Shown: piece by piece, positions 1-5,806 of the stretch
How the letters are laid out: the number at the start of each line of letters is the position of its first letter
How positions within the stretch are numbered: the stretch's first letter is position 1
Assembly: GCA_035557475.1 (NCBI GenBank)
Contig: DATMDV010000413.1
Location: 1-14,175 of the forward strand
Reading direction: 5' to 3'
DNA: 14,175 nt
From: JALOLG01 sp035557475
GTDB taxonomy: Bacteria > Actinomycetota > Acidimicrobiia > Acidimicrobiales > Ilumatobacteraceae
Notes under the pieces: generated by a model
Told to the model about the DNA's origin: nothing
Database searches by the model: none
The model's input: the letters and a program-made list of their open reading frames with translations, nothing else
Made by a program: the position numbers and the translations under genes

Positions 1-156
1 ACCCGACCCGACGACGCACGCCGCCTCGCCGACGCACTCCAGGCGATGCCGCCCGACGTGGCCGACTACAAGAAGGTCGCCGCCCTCACCCCGGCGGCGG
101 TCGCGTGGCTCGACGCCGTCACTGCCGGATCAACGCTCGAGACGGACGGCTCGTAG
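1..156 (+). CDS. 3' end of an unidentified protein (51 C-terminal residues)
   Basis: An open frame enters from the left edge and ends at TAG 154-156, nine bases before the paaI start. The visible residues are rich in Ala, Asp and Leu and look helical (for example DARRLADALQAMPPD and LTPAAVAWLDAV); there is no cysteine and no motif I recognise. Codon use has the strong third-position G/C bias of the neighbours, and the tight spacing to paaI suggests it belongs to the same operon, so a role linked to phenylacetate degradation is possible but unproven. I cannot assign a family from this fragment. The coding call rests on frame openness, codon bias and its position directly before a real gene. 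Confidence 0.55.
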   Translation, partial: TRPDDARRLADALQAMPPDVADYKKVAALTPAAVAWLDAVTAGSTLETDGS

Positions 157-165
157 GCTCGGGTC

Positions 166-693
166 ATGGGGACCGAAGCCGCCACCGGCCCACCTGTCGA
201 CGCCGCGGGCGACGGCTCGGTCGACGCCGCGGCCGTGGTGGCCGAGTTGTACCGGCGTGACGTTTCGGCGCAGACGTTCGGGATCGAGCTCGTCGAGACC
301 GGTCCGGGACGGGCGGTCGTGTCGATGGTCGTGCGGCCCGACATGTGCAACGGGTACGACGTGTGCCACGGCGGCATGACGTTCACGCTCGCCGACACGG
401 CGATGGCGTTCGCCTCGGGGAGCCACAACCAGACCGCGCTCGCGGCGGCGGCGAGCATCGACTTCCTGAGCCCCGTCCCGCGCGGCTCGCGGTTGCAGGC
501 CACGGCGGAGGAACGGTGGCTCAAGGGCCGCACCGGGCTCTACGACGTGCGGGTGGAGCTCGACGACGGCACGCTCGTCGCGGTGTTCCACGGCCGCACC
601 GTGCGCGCCGGCGGCCCAGTGATCGACCCAACGATCGACACAGCGGTCGAGACGGTGATGGAATCGGTGGTCGAAACGGGAGGTGGCGCATGA
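166..693 (+). CDS. paaI: PaaI-type hydroxyphenylacetyl-CoA thioesterase (hotdog fold)
   Basis: The 175-residue product looks like PaaI, a cytosolic thioesterase that hydrolyses phenylacetyl-CoA and ring-hydroxylated derivatives. It is thought to rescue CoA when the pathway stalls. The hotdog signature is clear: CHGG at residues 67-70 followed by FTLADTAMAFA, with Asp77 in the position of the catalytic aspartate of Escherichia coli PaaI (LADTA). Further matches are IDFLSPV and TGLYDVRV. E. coli PaaI is about 140 residues; the excess here is a variable N-terminus of about 30 residues and an acidic C-terminal tail. ATG 166 is the first in-frame start after the upstream stop, though its Shine-Dalgarno match is weak. 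The stop TGA overlaps the paaA start as ATGA, so the two are probably translationally coupled. Confidence 0.88.
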   Translation: MGTEAATGPPVDAAGDGSVDAAAVVAELYRRDVSAQTFGIELVETGPGRAVVSMVVRPDMCNGYDVCHGGMTFTLADTAMAFASGSHNQTALAAAASIDFLSPVPRGSRLQATAEERWLKGRTGLYDVRVELDDGTLVAVFHGRTVRAGGPVIDPTIDTAVETVMESVVETGGGA

Positions 694-1610
694 ACCGCTG
701 GGCAAGCACCGAGGAGTTCCAAGCGTTCCTCGACGATGGCGGCATCGTCGAGGCCGACGACGACATGTCCGACGAGTACCGCGCCGAGGTCTTCAAGTTC
801 ATCGAGCTGCACGCCAACTCCGAGCTGATGGGTGGCCTGACCGAGCGCGACTGGATCCCCCGTTCCCCGGGTCTGCGCCGCAAGATGGGCGTGCTCGCCA
901 AGACCCAGGACGAGATCGGCCATGCCCACCTGCTGTACATGGTCGCCGCCGACCTCGGCGTGAAGACCCGCCGCCAGATGCTCGAGGACCTGTTCGCCGG
1001 CCGCAGCCGGTTCCACAACGTCTTCCACTACGCGGCGGTCACCTGGGGCGACCAGGTCGCGATCGCCTACCTCGTCGACGCCGCGGCGCTGATCAGCCAG
1101 CAGGCGGTCTTCAAGAACTGTTCGTACGGGCCGTACCGGCGGATCCTGCGGCGCATCATCGCCGAGGAGGGCTTCCACATGCGCCACGGCGAGGAGATGC
1201 TGCTCACGATCGCCGAGGGCACAACGATCCAGCACGACCTGTTCCAGGCGGCGCTCGACCGGTGGTGGCTGCCGGCCCTGCAGCTGTTCGGACCCGACTC
1301 GAAGCCCGACGACGAGTTGATGCGCTTCCGCATCAAGTCCGAGCCCAACGAGGTGCTGCGCGACCGCTGGGTGCAGAAGTACGCCCCGCTGCTCACCGGG
1401 TACGGCTTCACGATCCCCGATCCCGACCTCCGCCACGATCCCGACACCGGGCGGTGGGAGATCGGGCCGATCGACTGGTCGCACCTCAAGGCGACGCTCG
1501 CCAACGCCGGTCCTGACTCCGCCCGGCGGATCGGGAACGCGGCCCGGCACTGGTCCGACACCGAGTGGGTGCGCGACGCGCTCGACGCGGTCGCCAAGGA
1601 GGCGGCATGA
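690..1610 (+). CDS. paaA: 1,2-phenylacetyl-CoA epoxidase, catalytic subunit PaaA
   Basis: The 306-residue product matches PaaA (about 309 residues in E. coli), the oxygenase subunit that, with PaaC, epoxidises the aromatic ring of phenylacetyl-CoA using O2 and electrons from PaaE. It is a ferritin-like four-helix carboxylate-bridged diiron protein. Likely iron ligands include Glu45, Glu75 with His78 (DEIGH), and Glu160 with His163 (EEGFH). Start: the open frame extends upstream inside paaI, but ATG 690 overlaps the paaI stop (ATGA), is preceded by a GGGAGG ribosome site, and gives the family N-terminus (MNRWASTEEFQAFLD). The stop TGA 1608-1610 overlaps the next start at 1607. Assignment is near certain; ligand numbering is by motif, not alignment. 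Confidence 0.96.
   Translation: MNRWASTEEFQAFLDDGGIVEADDDMSDEYRAEVFKFIELHANSELMGGLTERDWIPRSPGLRRKMGVLAKTQDEIGHAHLLYMVAADLGVKTRRQMLEDLFAGRSRFHNVFHYAAVTWGDQVAIAYLVDAAALISQQAVFKNCSYGPYRRILRRIIAEEGFHMRHGEEMLLTIAEGTTIQHDLFQAALDRWWLPALQLFGPDSKPDDELMRFRIKSEPNEVLRDRWVQKYAPLLTGYGFTIPDPDLRHDPDTGRWEIGPIDWSHLKATLANAGPDSARRIGNAARHWSDTEWVRDALDAVAKEAA
1596..1602 (+). promoter_or_regulatory. Ribosome-binding site of paaD inside the paaA 3' end
   Basis: AAGGAGG, a full-strength Shine-Dalgarno sequence, ends four bases before ATG 1607. It decides the start: the same frame also has an upstream ATG at 1565 without such a site, which would add a 14-residue basic tail foreign to the family. Confidence 0.85.
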
Positions 1611-2068
1611 ACGTCGCGGTTGATCTGGTCGACGCGGTGCGCGCCGCGGTGGCCGAGGTCGACGACCCTGAGCTGCCCGGCGTGTCGATCGTCGACCTCG
1701 GACTGCTCGAAGCGCTCTCCGTCGACGCGGACGGGGCGGTGTCGATCGGGCTGATCCCGACGTTCTCCGGGTGCCCGGCGCTCTCGCTCATCACCGAGCT
1801 GGTGCGGGCTGCCGCAGCCGGGGTCGAGGGTGTGCGCAGCGTCAACATCACATTCCTCTCGGCGCCGGCCTGGTCGGTCGAACGGATCTCGGAGCGGGCG
1901 CGCGAGCAGCTCGCCACCCGACTCACGGTCGCCGTCGAACGCGACGGGCGCGCCGAGTGCCCGCGCTGCGGCACCGAGACCGTCGAGCGGTCGATGTTCG
2001 GTCCGACGCGGTGCCGGGCGATCCATCGGTGCCCGGGTTGCGGCGAGGCGATCGAGGTGATGCGTTGA
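1607..2068 (+). CDS. paaD: PaaD, phenylacetyl-CoA epoxidase maturation factor (MIP18/DUF59 family)
   Basis: The 153-residue product has the PaaD layout. An N-terminal MIP18/DUF59 domain (residues 1-105) carries DPELPGVSIVDLGL and the PTFSGCPA loop with Cys56. A C-terminal cysteine motif follows: Cys118-x2-Cys121, Cys136, Cys142-x2-Cys145, resembling a zinc or Fe-S site. PaaD is not part of the oxygenase core; it is required for epoxidase activity and is thought to help assemble the metal or Fe-S centres of the complex. ATG 1607 overlaps the paaA stop and has a strong ribosome site. It sits between paaA and paaB, whereas in E. coli paaD follows paaC. The 49-base gap after it holds a short tandem repeat that begins within its last codons. 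Confidence 0.94.
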   Translation: MNVAVDLVDAVRAAVAEVDDPELPGVSIVDLGLLEALSVDADGAVSIGLIPTFSGCPALSLITELVRAAAAGVEGVRSVNITFLSAPAWSVERISERAREQLATRLTVAVERDGRAECPRCGTETVERSMFGPTRCRAIHRCPGCGEAIEVMR

Positions 2069-2117
2069 CGCCACGTGATGCGTTGCAACCAGGTGATGGG
2101 TCGAAACTGGTGTCTGC
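2057..2117 (+). repeat. 18-bp imperfect tandem repeat across the paaD stop and the paaD-paaB gap
   Basis: GTGATGCGTTG starts at 2057 and again at 2075; GTGATGGGTCG starts at 2093 and a decayed GTGTCTGC at 2110. The period is 18, 18 and 17 bases. The first unit covers the last codons and TGA of paaD; the last ends directly at the paaB ATG. The gap has no good Shine-Dalgarno sequence, so the repeat forms the whole leader of paaB. No stable hairpin was evident. Confidence 0.8.
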
Positions 2118-2417
2118 ATGAACGTGTACGAGGTCTTCTTGAAGAAGCAGGGCAAGGACGAGTTCCGTCACGTGGGGAGCCTCGAGGCCGCCAACGACGA
2201 GCTGGCGATCGTGCTCGCCCGCGAGAACTATGTCCGGCGCGCCGAGGGTGAGCTGATGTGGGTCGTCGATCGCGATCACGTGCTCGTCGGCGACGAGGAG
2301 TTCATCGCCCCCAACGCCGACAAACCGCACCGTCACAACGACGGCTCCTTGGTCGCCGAACGGCGGCGGGCCGGACGGGCCGGATCCGACGAATCCGACG
2401 AATCCGGGGCCATGTGA
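2118..2417 (+). CDS. paaB: 1,2-phenylacetyl-CoA epoxidase subunit PaaB
   Basis: The 99-residue product is PaaB (95 residues in E. coli), a small subunit of the epoxidase complex thought to bridge the PaaAC catalytic units and the PaaE reductase. Family features are the N-terminus MNVYEVFLKKQGKDEFRHVG, the LARENYVRR segment, and VDRDHV with a DKPHRH stretch. The C-terminal tail is low-complexity and polar (GSDESDESG), encoded by a 9-bp repeat (TCCGACGAA), and is probably disordered. ATG 2118 gives the conserved N-terminus, but the ribosome site is poor (GGTG only). Its TGA (2415-2417) overlaps the GTG start of paaC. It is separated from paaD by 49 bases, while most other junctions in this operon are overlaps. 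Confidence 0.94.
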   Translation: MNVYEVFLKKQGKDEFRHVGSLEAANDELAIVLARENYVRRAEGELMWVVDRDHVLVGDEEFIAPNADKPHRHNDGSLVAERRRAGRAGSDESDESGAM

Positions 2418-3175
2418 CGGCGCTCGGACCGGCCGAGCGCGCCGTCCTGTTGGCGTTCGCCGACGACGAGCACCTGATGGGTCAGCGCCACACCGAATGG
2501 ATCGGCGTGGCCCCGTTCCTCGAGGAGGACCTGGCGTTCGCTTCGATCGGCCAGGACGAGCTCGGCCACGCGGCGATGCTCTACGAGCTCGTGATCGCCG
2601 ATCTCTCCGGCGAGACACCGCGCGCCGAGGCCGTCGACGCCCTGGCGTTCCGGCGCGAGCCCGCCGATTACCGGTCGTGCTGGCTCGTCGAGGCGGCGTG
2701 CACCGAGTGGGCATCGGCGCTCGTCCGCCACTGGCTGTACGACACGGCGGAGGCGTTGCGGTGGGGTGAGCTCGCCGGATCGTCCGAGGAGCACCTGCGG
2801 GCGATCGCCGGGCGGGCGATGAGTGAGGAGCGCTACCACCTGCGCCATGCCGACGCCCTGCTCGACGCACTCGCGGGCGATGCCGATGCGGGGGCGCGCA
2901 TCGCCGCCGCGCTCACCGAGATGCTCCCGCTCGGGGTGGCGCTGTTCGACGAACCGCTCGGCAGTGACGGCGCGGTCGAGTCGGTCGTCGGGCGTCCGCT
3001 CGCGGCGCTGGCCCCGGAGTGGCGCGCCGCAGTGGACCGGCGCTTCGGACAACGTGAGTGGGCCACCGTCGAACCGGTGGTCCAGGACGGCCGCACGCTG
3101 CGCAGCGCGCCGTTCGAGACCGTCTACGCCGACATGCGTGAGGTGATCATGCTCGACCCGGACGCCACATGGTGA
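2414..3175 (+). CDS. paaC: 1,2-phenylacetyl-CoA epoxidase subunit PaaC
   Basis: The 253-residue product matches PaaC (248 residues in E. coli), the ferritin-like structural partner of PaaA in the oxygenase core. It has the same fold as the catalytic subunit but acts as a scaffold. Recognisable stretches are ADDEHLMGQRHTEWIGVAP, SIGQDELGHA (residues 45-53) and SEERYHLRHADALLDAL, which echo the helices of PaaA. The frame is open upstream inside paaB; GTG 2414 overlaps the paaB stop and gives the right N-terminus (TALGPAERAVLLAFADD), so translation is probably coupled. No strong ribosome site precedes it. The stop codon lies within a 12-bp direct duplication. Assignment is secure; the start is well supported by length and overlap. 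Confidence 0.93.
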   Translation: MTALGPAERAVLLAFADDEHLMGQRHTEWIGVAPFLEEDLAFASIGQDELGHAAMLYELVIADLSGETPRAEAVDALAFRREPADYRSCWLVEAACTEWASALVRHWLYDTAEALRWGELAGSSEEHLRAIAGRAMSEERYHLRHADALLDALAGDADAGARIAAALTEMLPLGVALFDEPLGSDGAVESVVGRPLAALAPEWRAAVDRRFGQREWATVEPVVQDGRTLRSAPFETVYADMREVIMLDPDATW

Positions 3176-3192
3176 CGGGCATGGTGACGGGC
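3169..3192 (+). repeat. Perfect 12-bp tandem duplication over the paaC stop codon
   Basis: ATGGTGACGGGC occurs twice in direct succession (3169-3180 and 3181-3192). The first copy contains the last codon and TGA stop of paaC; the second lies in the paaC-paaG gap and repeats the TGA. It looks like a slippage duplication. Confidence 0.85.
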
Positions 3193-3226
3193 GGCCGGAC
3201 ACCGCAACAGTGAGATCCCGCGACAC

Positions 3227-3234
3227 GAGGAGGA
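3227..3234 (+). promoter_or_regulatory. Ribosome-binding site deciding the paaG GTG start
   Basis: GAGGAGGA precedes GTG 3239 by about five bases. The ATG at 3234 is in another frame and meets TGA two codons later, so GTG 3239 is the start. Confidence 0.85.
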
Positions 3235-3238
3235 TGGA

Positions 3239-4021
3239 GTGAGCGTTCGGCTGGAGATTCGCCCAGGAACCGACGGGGCTCGGGTGGCCGAGGTGGTCCT
3301 CGACCGCCCGGACGTCCTGAACTCGCTCGACGACGCGATGGTCGCCGAGTTCCACACGGTCCTCGACGGTGCGGCGGATGCACGGTGTGTGATCGTGCGC
3401 GGTGAGGGCCGCGGCTTCTCCGCCGGTCGCGACCTGTCGACGGCCGAGCCGCTCACGGAGGACGCGACAGCGATCCTCGGCGACGTGTTCAACCCGCTGA
3501 TCGCCCGTCTCGCCGAACTCGCGGTGCCGACCATCGCCGCCGTCCACGGGGCGTGCCTCGGCGTGGGCTTCGGCATCGCCATGGCATGCGACCTCGTCTA
3601 CTGCGCGGAGAAGACGAAGATCGGCTCGCCGTTCGCCAACATTGGCGCCGTCCTCGACTCCGGAGGTCACGCCGCGCTCGTCGGCCGGGTCGGCCCGCAC
3701 CGCGCCCTCGAGCTGATCTACACCGGGCGCCTGATCGACGGCACCGAGGCGGCCGCGATGGGCCTCGTCAACGGCGTCGTGCCCGACGGCGAGCTGCTCG
3801 ACCACGTCCGCCGCCTCGCCGATGCGATCGCCGCCGGCCCGACCGGCACGTTCGTGATGTCGAAGCGGCTCGTCCGTCGCATCGTCGACGAGCACCTCTC
3901 GTTCGCCGACGTGCTCGCCGCCGAGGCGACCGCCCAGGGCGACGCCGCCGGCACGCCCGACTACGTCGAGGGCATGACCGCCTTCCTCGAAAAGCGCCCG
4001 CCCCGGTTCTCCGGCAAGTGA
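3239..4021 (+). CDS. paaG: Crotonase-family enzyme, probable 1,2-epoxyphenylacetyl-CoA isomerase PaaG
   Basis: The 260-residue crotonase-fold protein closely resembles PaaG (262 residues in E. coli), which converts ring-1,2-epoxyphenylacetyl-CoA to the seven-membered oxepin-CoA. The CoA/oxyanion-hole segments are GRGFSAGRDL (residues 57-66) and HGACLGVG. Asp140 in AVLDSGG aligns by motif with the catalytic Asp of E. coli PaaG (LIPDCGG), and the position of the first hydratase Glu is not Glu, which favours isomerase over enoyl-CoA hydratase (PaaF). The C-terminus, DYVEGMTAFLEKRPPRFSGK, also matches PaaG. It follows paaC with a 63-base gap and a strong ribosome site of its own. It is the last gene of the plus-strand operon, convergent with the acetyltransferase gene. 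A different crotonase (PaaF-like) is the main alternative. Confidence 0.8.
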   Translation: MSVRLEIRPGTDGARVAEVVLDRPDVLNSLDDAMVAEFHTVLDGAADARCVIVRGEGRGFSAGRDLSTAEPLTEDATAILGDVFNPLIARLAELAVPTIAAVHGACLGVGFGIAMACDLVYCAEKTKIGSPFANIGAVLDSGGHAALVGRVGPHRALELIYTGRLIDGTEAAAMGLVNGVVPDGELLDHVRRLADAIAAGPTGTFVMSKRLVRRIVDEHLSFADVLAAEATAQGDAAGTPDYVEGMTAFLEKRPPRFSGK

Positions 4022-4078
4022 CCGCCTGAAGCCAACCGTCCCTACGGCGCCGAAACTTCACGAGTTGGATGGGTCGCT

Positions 4079-4100
4079 GGCCGGTCAGCGGTGGCCGGCC
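4079..4100. terminator. Possible hairpin at the convergent paaG / acetyltransferase ends
   Basis: GGCCGGTCA (4079-4087) can pair with TGGCCGGCC (4092-4100) across a GCGG loop: nine pairs including one G-T wobble. It covers the stop codon of the minus-strand acetyltransferase gene and lies 58 bases after the paaG stop. There is no T tract on either strand, so a role in ending both convergent transcripts is only a suggestion. Confidence 0.35.
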
Positions 4101-4891
4101 CACATCGTGAAGCGCAGGAGCGGGATGAAGCCGAGCCGTTCGTAGACCGTGCGTCCCGCGTCGCTGGAGATCAGCATCGCGGGGAGCTCCGGCGCGGCGA
4201 GCGCTGCCGTCGCGGTGAGTGCCCGCCCGATGCCGCGACCCCGAGCCGGCTCGAGCGTCGAGATGAACTCGACGTCGACGTGGTGGTCGCCGACGATCGC
4301 CGACGCGGTGCCGACGGGCTCGCCCGACAGGTAGCCGACCCAGTGCCGCCAGCGCGGCGCGGCCAGGGCGCGCGCGGGGAGGAAGCAGCCGGCCTCGAAC
4401 GGCTGGAGTGCGGGCTCCGGGTAGCCGTGCACGAGGACGTCCTCCCAGTCACGCGCGCTCGCGGTGTCGGCGACGGGCCGGATCTCGAAGCCGTCGATCG
4501 GCTCGTCGTGCACCGGGCCCGCGGGACGGAACATCAGCGGTGGGTGGCCCACCCGGCCGAAGTCGAAGGGACGCAGGTCGGGCGTCGGCCATGCCGAGAA
4601 CACGAGAAACGAGCCGCCGGGACGGCCGCCGTAGAACGCGTGCATCCGTGACGCCAATGCCGGCCAGGCCGATTCGTCGACCGGCCGGCGGATCACGACC
4701 ACGTTGCCGAACAGCGACGCCGACCCGCCGTCGCCCATCGCCGCCGTCTCGTCCACGTCGATCCGGTCGCCGCGGGCCTCGGCAAGCGCACAGAAGCCCT
4801 CGGCGATGCCCTGGGCGTAGTCGTTGCAGAGGTTGTCGCCAGGGGGCGTAGCGGCGCCGGCCCCGGTCTCGAGCGCTTCGTCGGTCTCCAC
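4085..4891 (-). CDS. GNAT-family N-acetyltransferase with an extra N-terminal domain
   Basis: The 268-residue product has a C-terminal GNAT domain (about residues 135-268). The acetyl-CoA-binding motif A is visible as VEFISTLEPARGRGIGRAL, with Arg217-x-x-Gly220-x-Gly222, followed by motif B, SSDAGRTVYERLGF. Residues 1-130 form a second, less recognisable domain (RMHAFYGGRPGGSFLVFSA, GHPPLMFRPAG) that could be a degenerate GNAT half; such tandem arrangements are known. It starts with GTG 15 bases after the livG stop, so it looks like the last gene of the ligase-liv operon, though the ribosome site is weak. The acceptor is unknown. Possible roles are acetylation of the imported compound, of an amine, or of a protein such as the ligase; nothing in the sequence selects among these. 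Confidence 0.82.
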   Translation of the reverse strand: METDEALETGAGAATPPGDNLCNDYAQGIAEGFCALAEARGDRIDVDETAAMGDGGSASLFGNVVVIRRPVDESAWPALASRMHAFYGGRPGGSFLVFSAWPTPDLRPFDFGRVGHPPLMFRPAGPVHDEPIDGFEIRPVADTASARDWEDVLVHGYPEPALQPFEAGCFLPARALAAPRWRHWVGYLSGEPVGTASAIVGDHHVDVEFISTLEPARGRGIGRALTATAALAAPELPAMLISSDAGRTVYERLGFIPLLRFTMWAGHR

Positions 4892-4906
4892 CGGCGCGCC
4901 CGCTGG

Positions 4907-5671
4907 TCAGGCGGTGCCGAGATAGGCGGCGATGACGGCGGGGTCGGACTGCACCTCGTCGGGTGTCCCGAGCGCGATGCGCTGACCGAAGTCGAGCACC
5001 AGCACGCGATCGGCGATGTCCATTACGAGGCCCATGTCGTGTTCGACGAGCACGATGGTGATGCCGAGCTCGCGCTGGATGTCGAGGATGAAACGCGCCA
5101 TGTCCTCGGTCTCTTCGAGGTTCATCCCGGCGACCGGCTCATCGAGCATCAGCAGCTCTGGTTCCATCGCCAGTGCCCGTCCGAGCTCGACGCGTTTCTG
5201 GAAGCCGTACGGCAGCAGCGCAACGGGATGCTTGCGCCACTGCTCGATCTCGAGGAAGTCGATGATGTCTTCGACCTTGCGACGGTTCTCCATCTCCTCG
5301 CGCTTGGCGGGTCCGAACCACACCGCACCCGAGAAGATCGACTCCTTCATGCGCACGTGACGGCCGGTGAGGAGGTTGTCGATCACCGTCATCTGCGGGA
5401 ACAGCTCGATGTTCTGGAATGTCCTGGCGATGCCGAGCGCGGCGACCTTGTCGGGTCGCAGGCCCATGATCGACTCGCCGTGCCAGCGGATGTCGCCCAT
5501 CTGCGGGTGGTACACCTGGCTGATCACGTTGAAGATCGACGTCTTGCCGGCGCCGTTGGGACCGATGATCGCGAACAGCTCACCTTCGACGACGTCGAAC
5601 GACACGTCGTTGATCGCGGTCACCCCACCGAAACGCAAGTTGATCTCGTCGACTTCGAGGATCGCAGCCAT
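4907..5671 (-). CDS. livG: LivG-type ATPase of a HAAT (branched-chain-type) ABC importer
   Basis: The 254-residue product is one of the two ATP-hydrolysing subunits. Visible motifs are Walker A GPNGAGKT (37-44), Q-loop Gln86 (RTFQNIELF), a degenerate signature LPYGFQKR (153-160) of the kind common in LivG, Walker B LLMLDEP (173-179) and switch His211 (VEHDM). The PVAGMNLEE segment and VIAAYLG C-terminus are typical of LivG. It should act with LivF, LivH and LivM at the inner face of the membrane. ATG 5671 has an AGAGGT ribosome site about seven bases upstream. A 131-base gap filled with repeats separates it from livF, unusually long for this operon. The transported substrate cannot be read from the ATPase. 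Confidence 0.93.
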   Translation of the reverse strand: MAAILEVDEINLRFGGVTAINDVSFDVVEGELFAIIGPNGAGKTSIFNVISQVYHPQMGDIRWHGESIMGLRPDKVAALGIARTFQNIELFPQMTVIDNLLTGRHVRMKESIFSGAVWFGPAKREEMENRRKVEDIIDFLEIEQWRKHPVALLPYGFQKRVELGRALAMEPELLMLDEPVAGMNLEETEDMARFILDIQRELGITIVLVEHDMGLVMDIADRVLVLDFGQRIALGTPDEVQSDPAVIAAYLGTA

Positions 5672-5687
5672 CTAGATACCTCTCATA

Positions 5688-5806
5688 TCCACTCGCCGCT
5701 CGCCGGACACGCCATCACGACCGCCGGCCATCACGTCCACTCGCCGCTCGCCGGACACGCCATCACGACCGCGGAGCATCACGTCCACTCGCCCGTTGGG
5801 CGTCAC
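5688..5806. repeat. 48-bp tandem repeat (two full copies plus a partial) between livF and livG
   Basis: Unit 1 (5688-5735) and unit 2 (5736-5783) are each 48 bp and identical at 45 of 48 positions; the differences cluster near the end of the unit. A shortened third copy starts at 5784 (TCCACTCGCC) and runs into the livF stop. Read on the minus (coding) strand each unit has CGTGATG twice, 16 bases apart. The copies are adjacent with no spacers, so this is not CRISPR. The 48-bp unit keeps frame, but the array lies between genes. Confidence 0.9.
5790..5802 (-). other. Small GC hairpin directly after the livF stop
   Basis: CGCCC (5790-5794) pairs with GGGCG (5798-5802) across a three-base loop, immediately downstream of the livF TGA on the minus strand. 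No T run follows. It may protect or pause the transcript but is short. Confidence 0.35.

Noticed and set aside
345..689. N-terminal extension or fusion domain of PaaA
   Set aside because: The frame is open but overlaps paaI, is Arg/His-rich, and PaaA has its normal length and N-terminus from ATG 690 with a ribosome site.
3239..4021. PaaF enoyl-CoA hydratase
   Set aside because: The first catalytic Glu of hydratases is not evident and an Asp occupies the PaaG position (AVLDSGG); the C-terminus also resembles PaaG. Kept only as an alternative.
5688..5806. CRISPR array
   Set aside because: The 48-bp units are directly adjacent with no unique spacers, only two full copies exist, and no cas gene is present.
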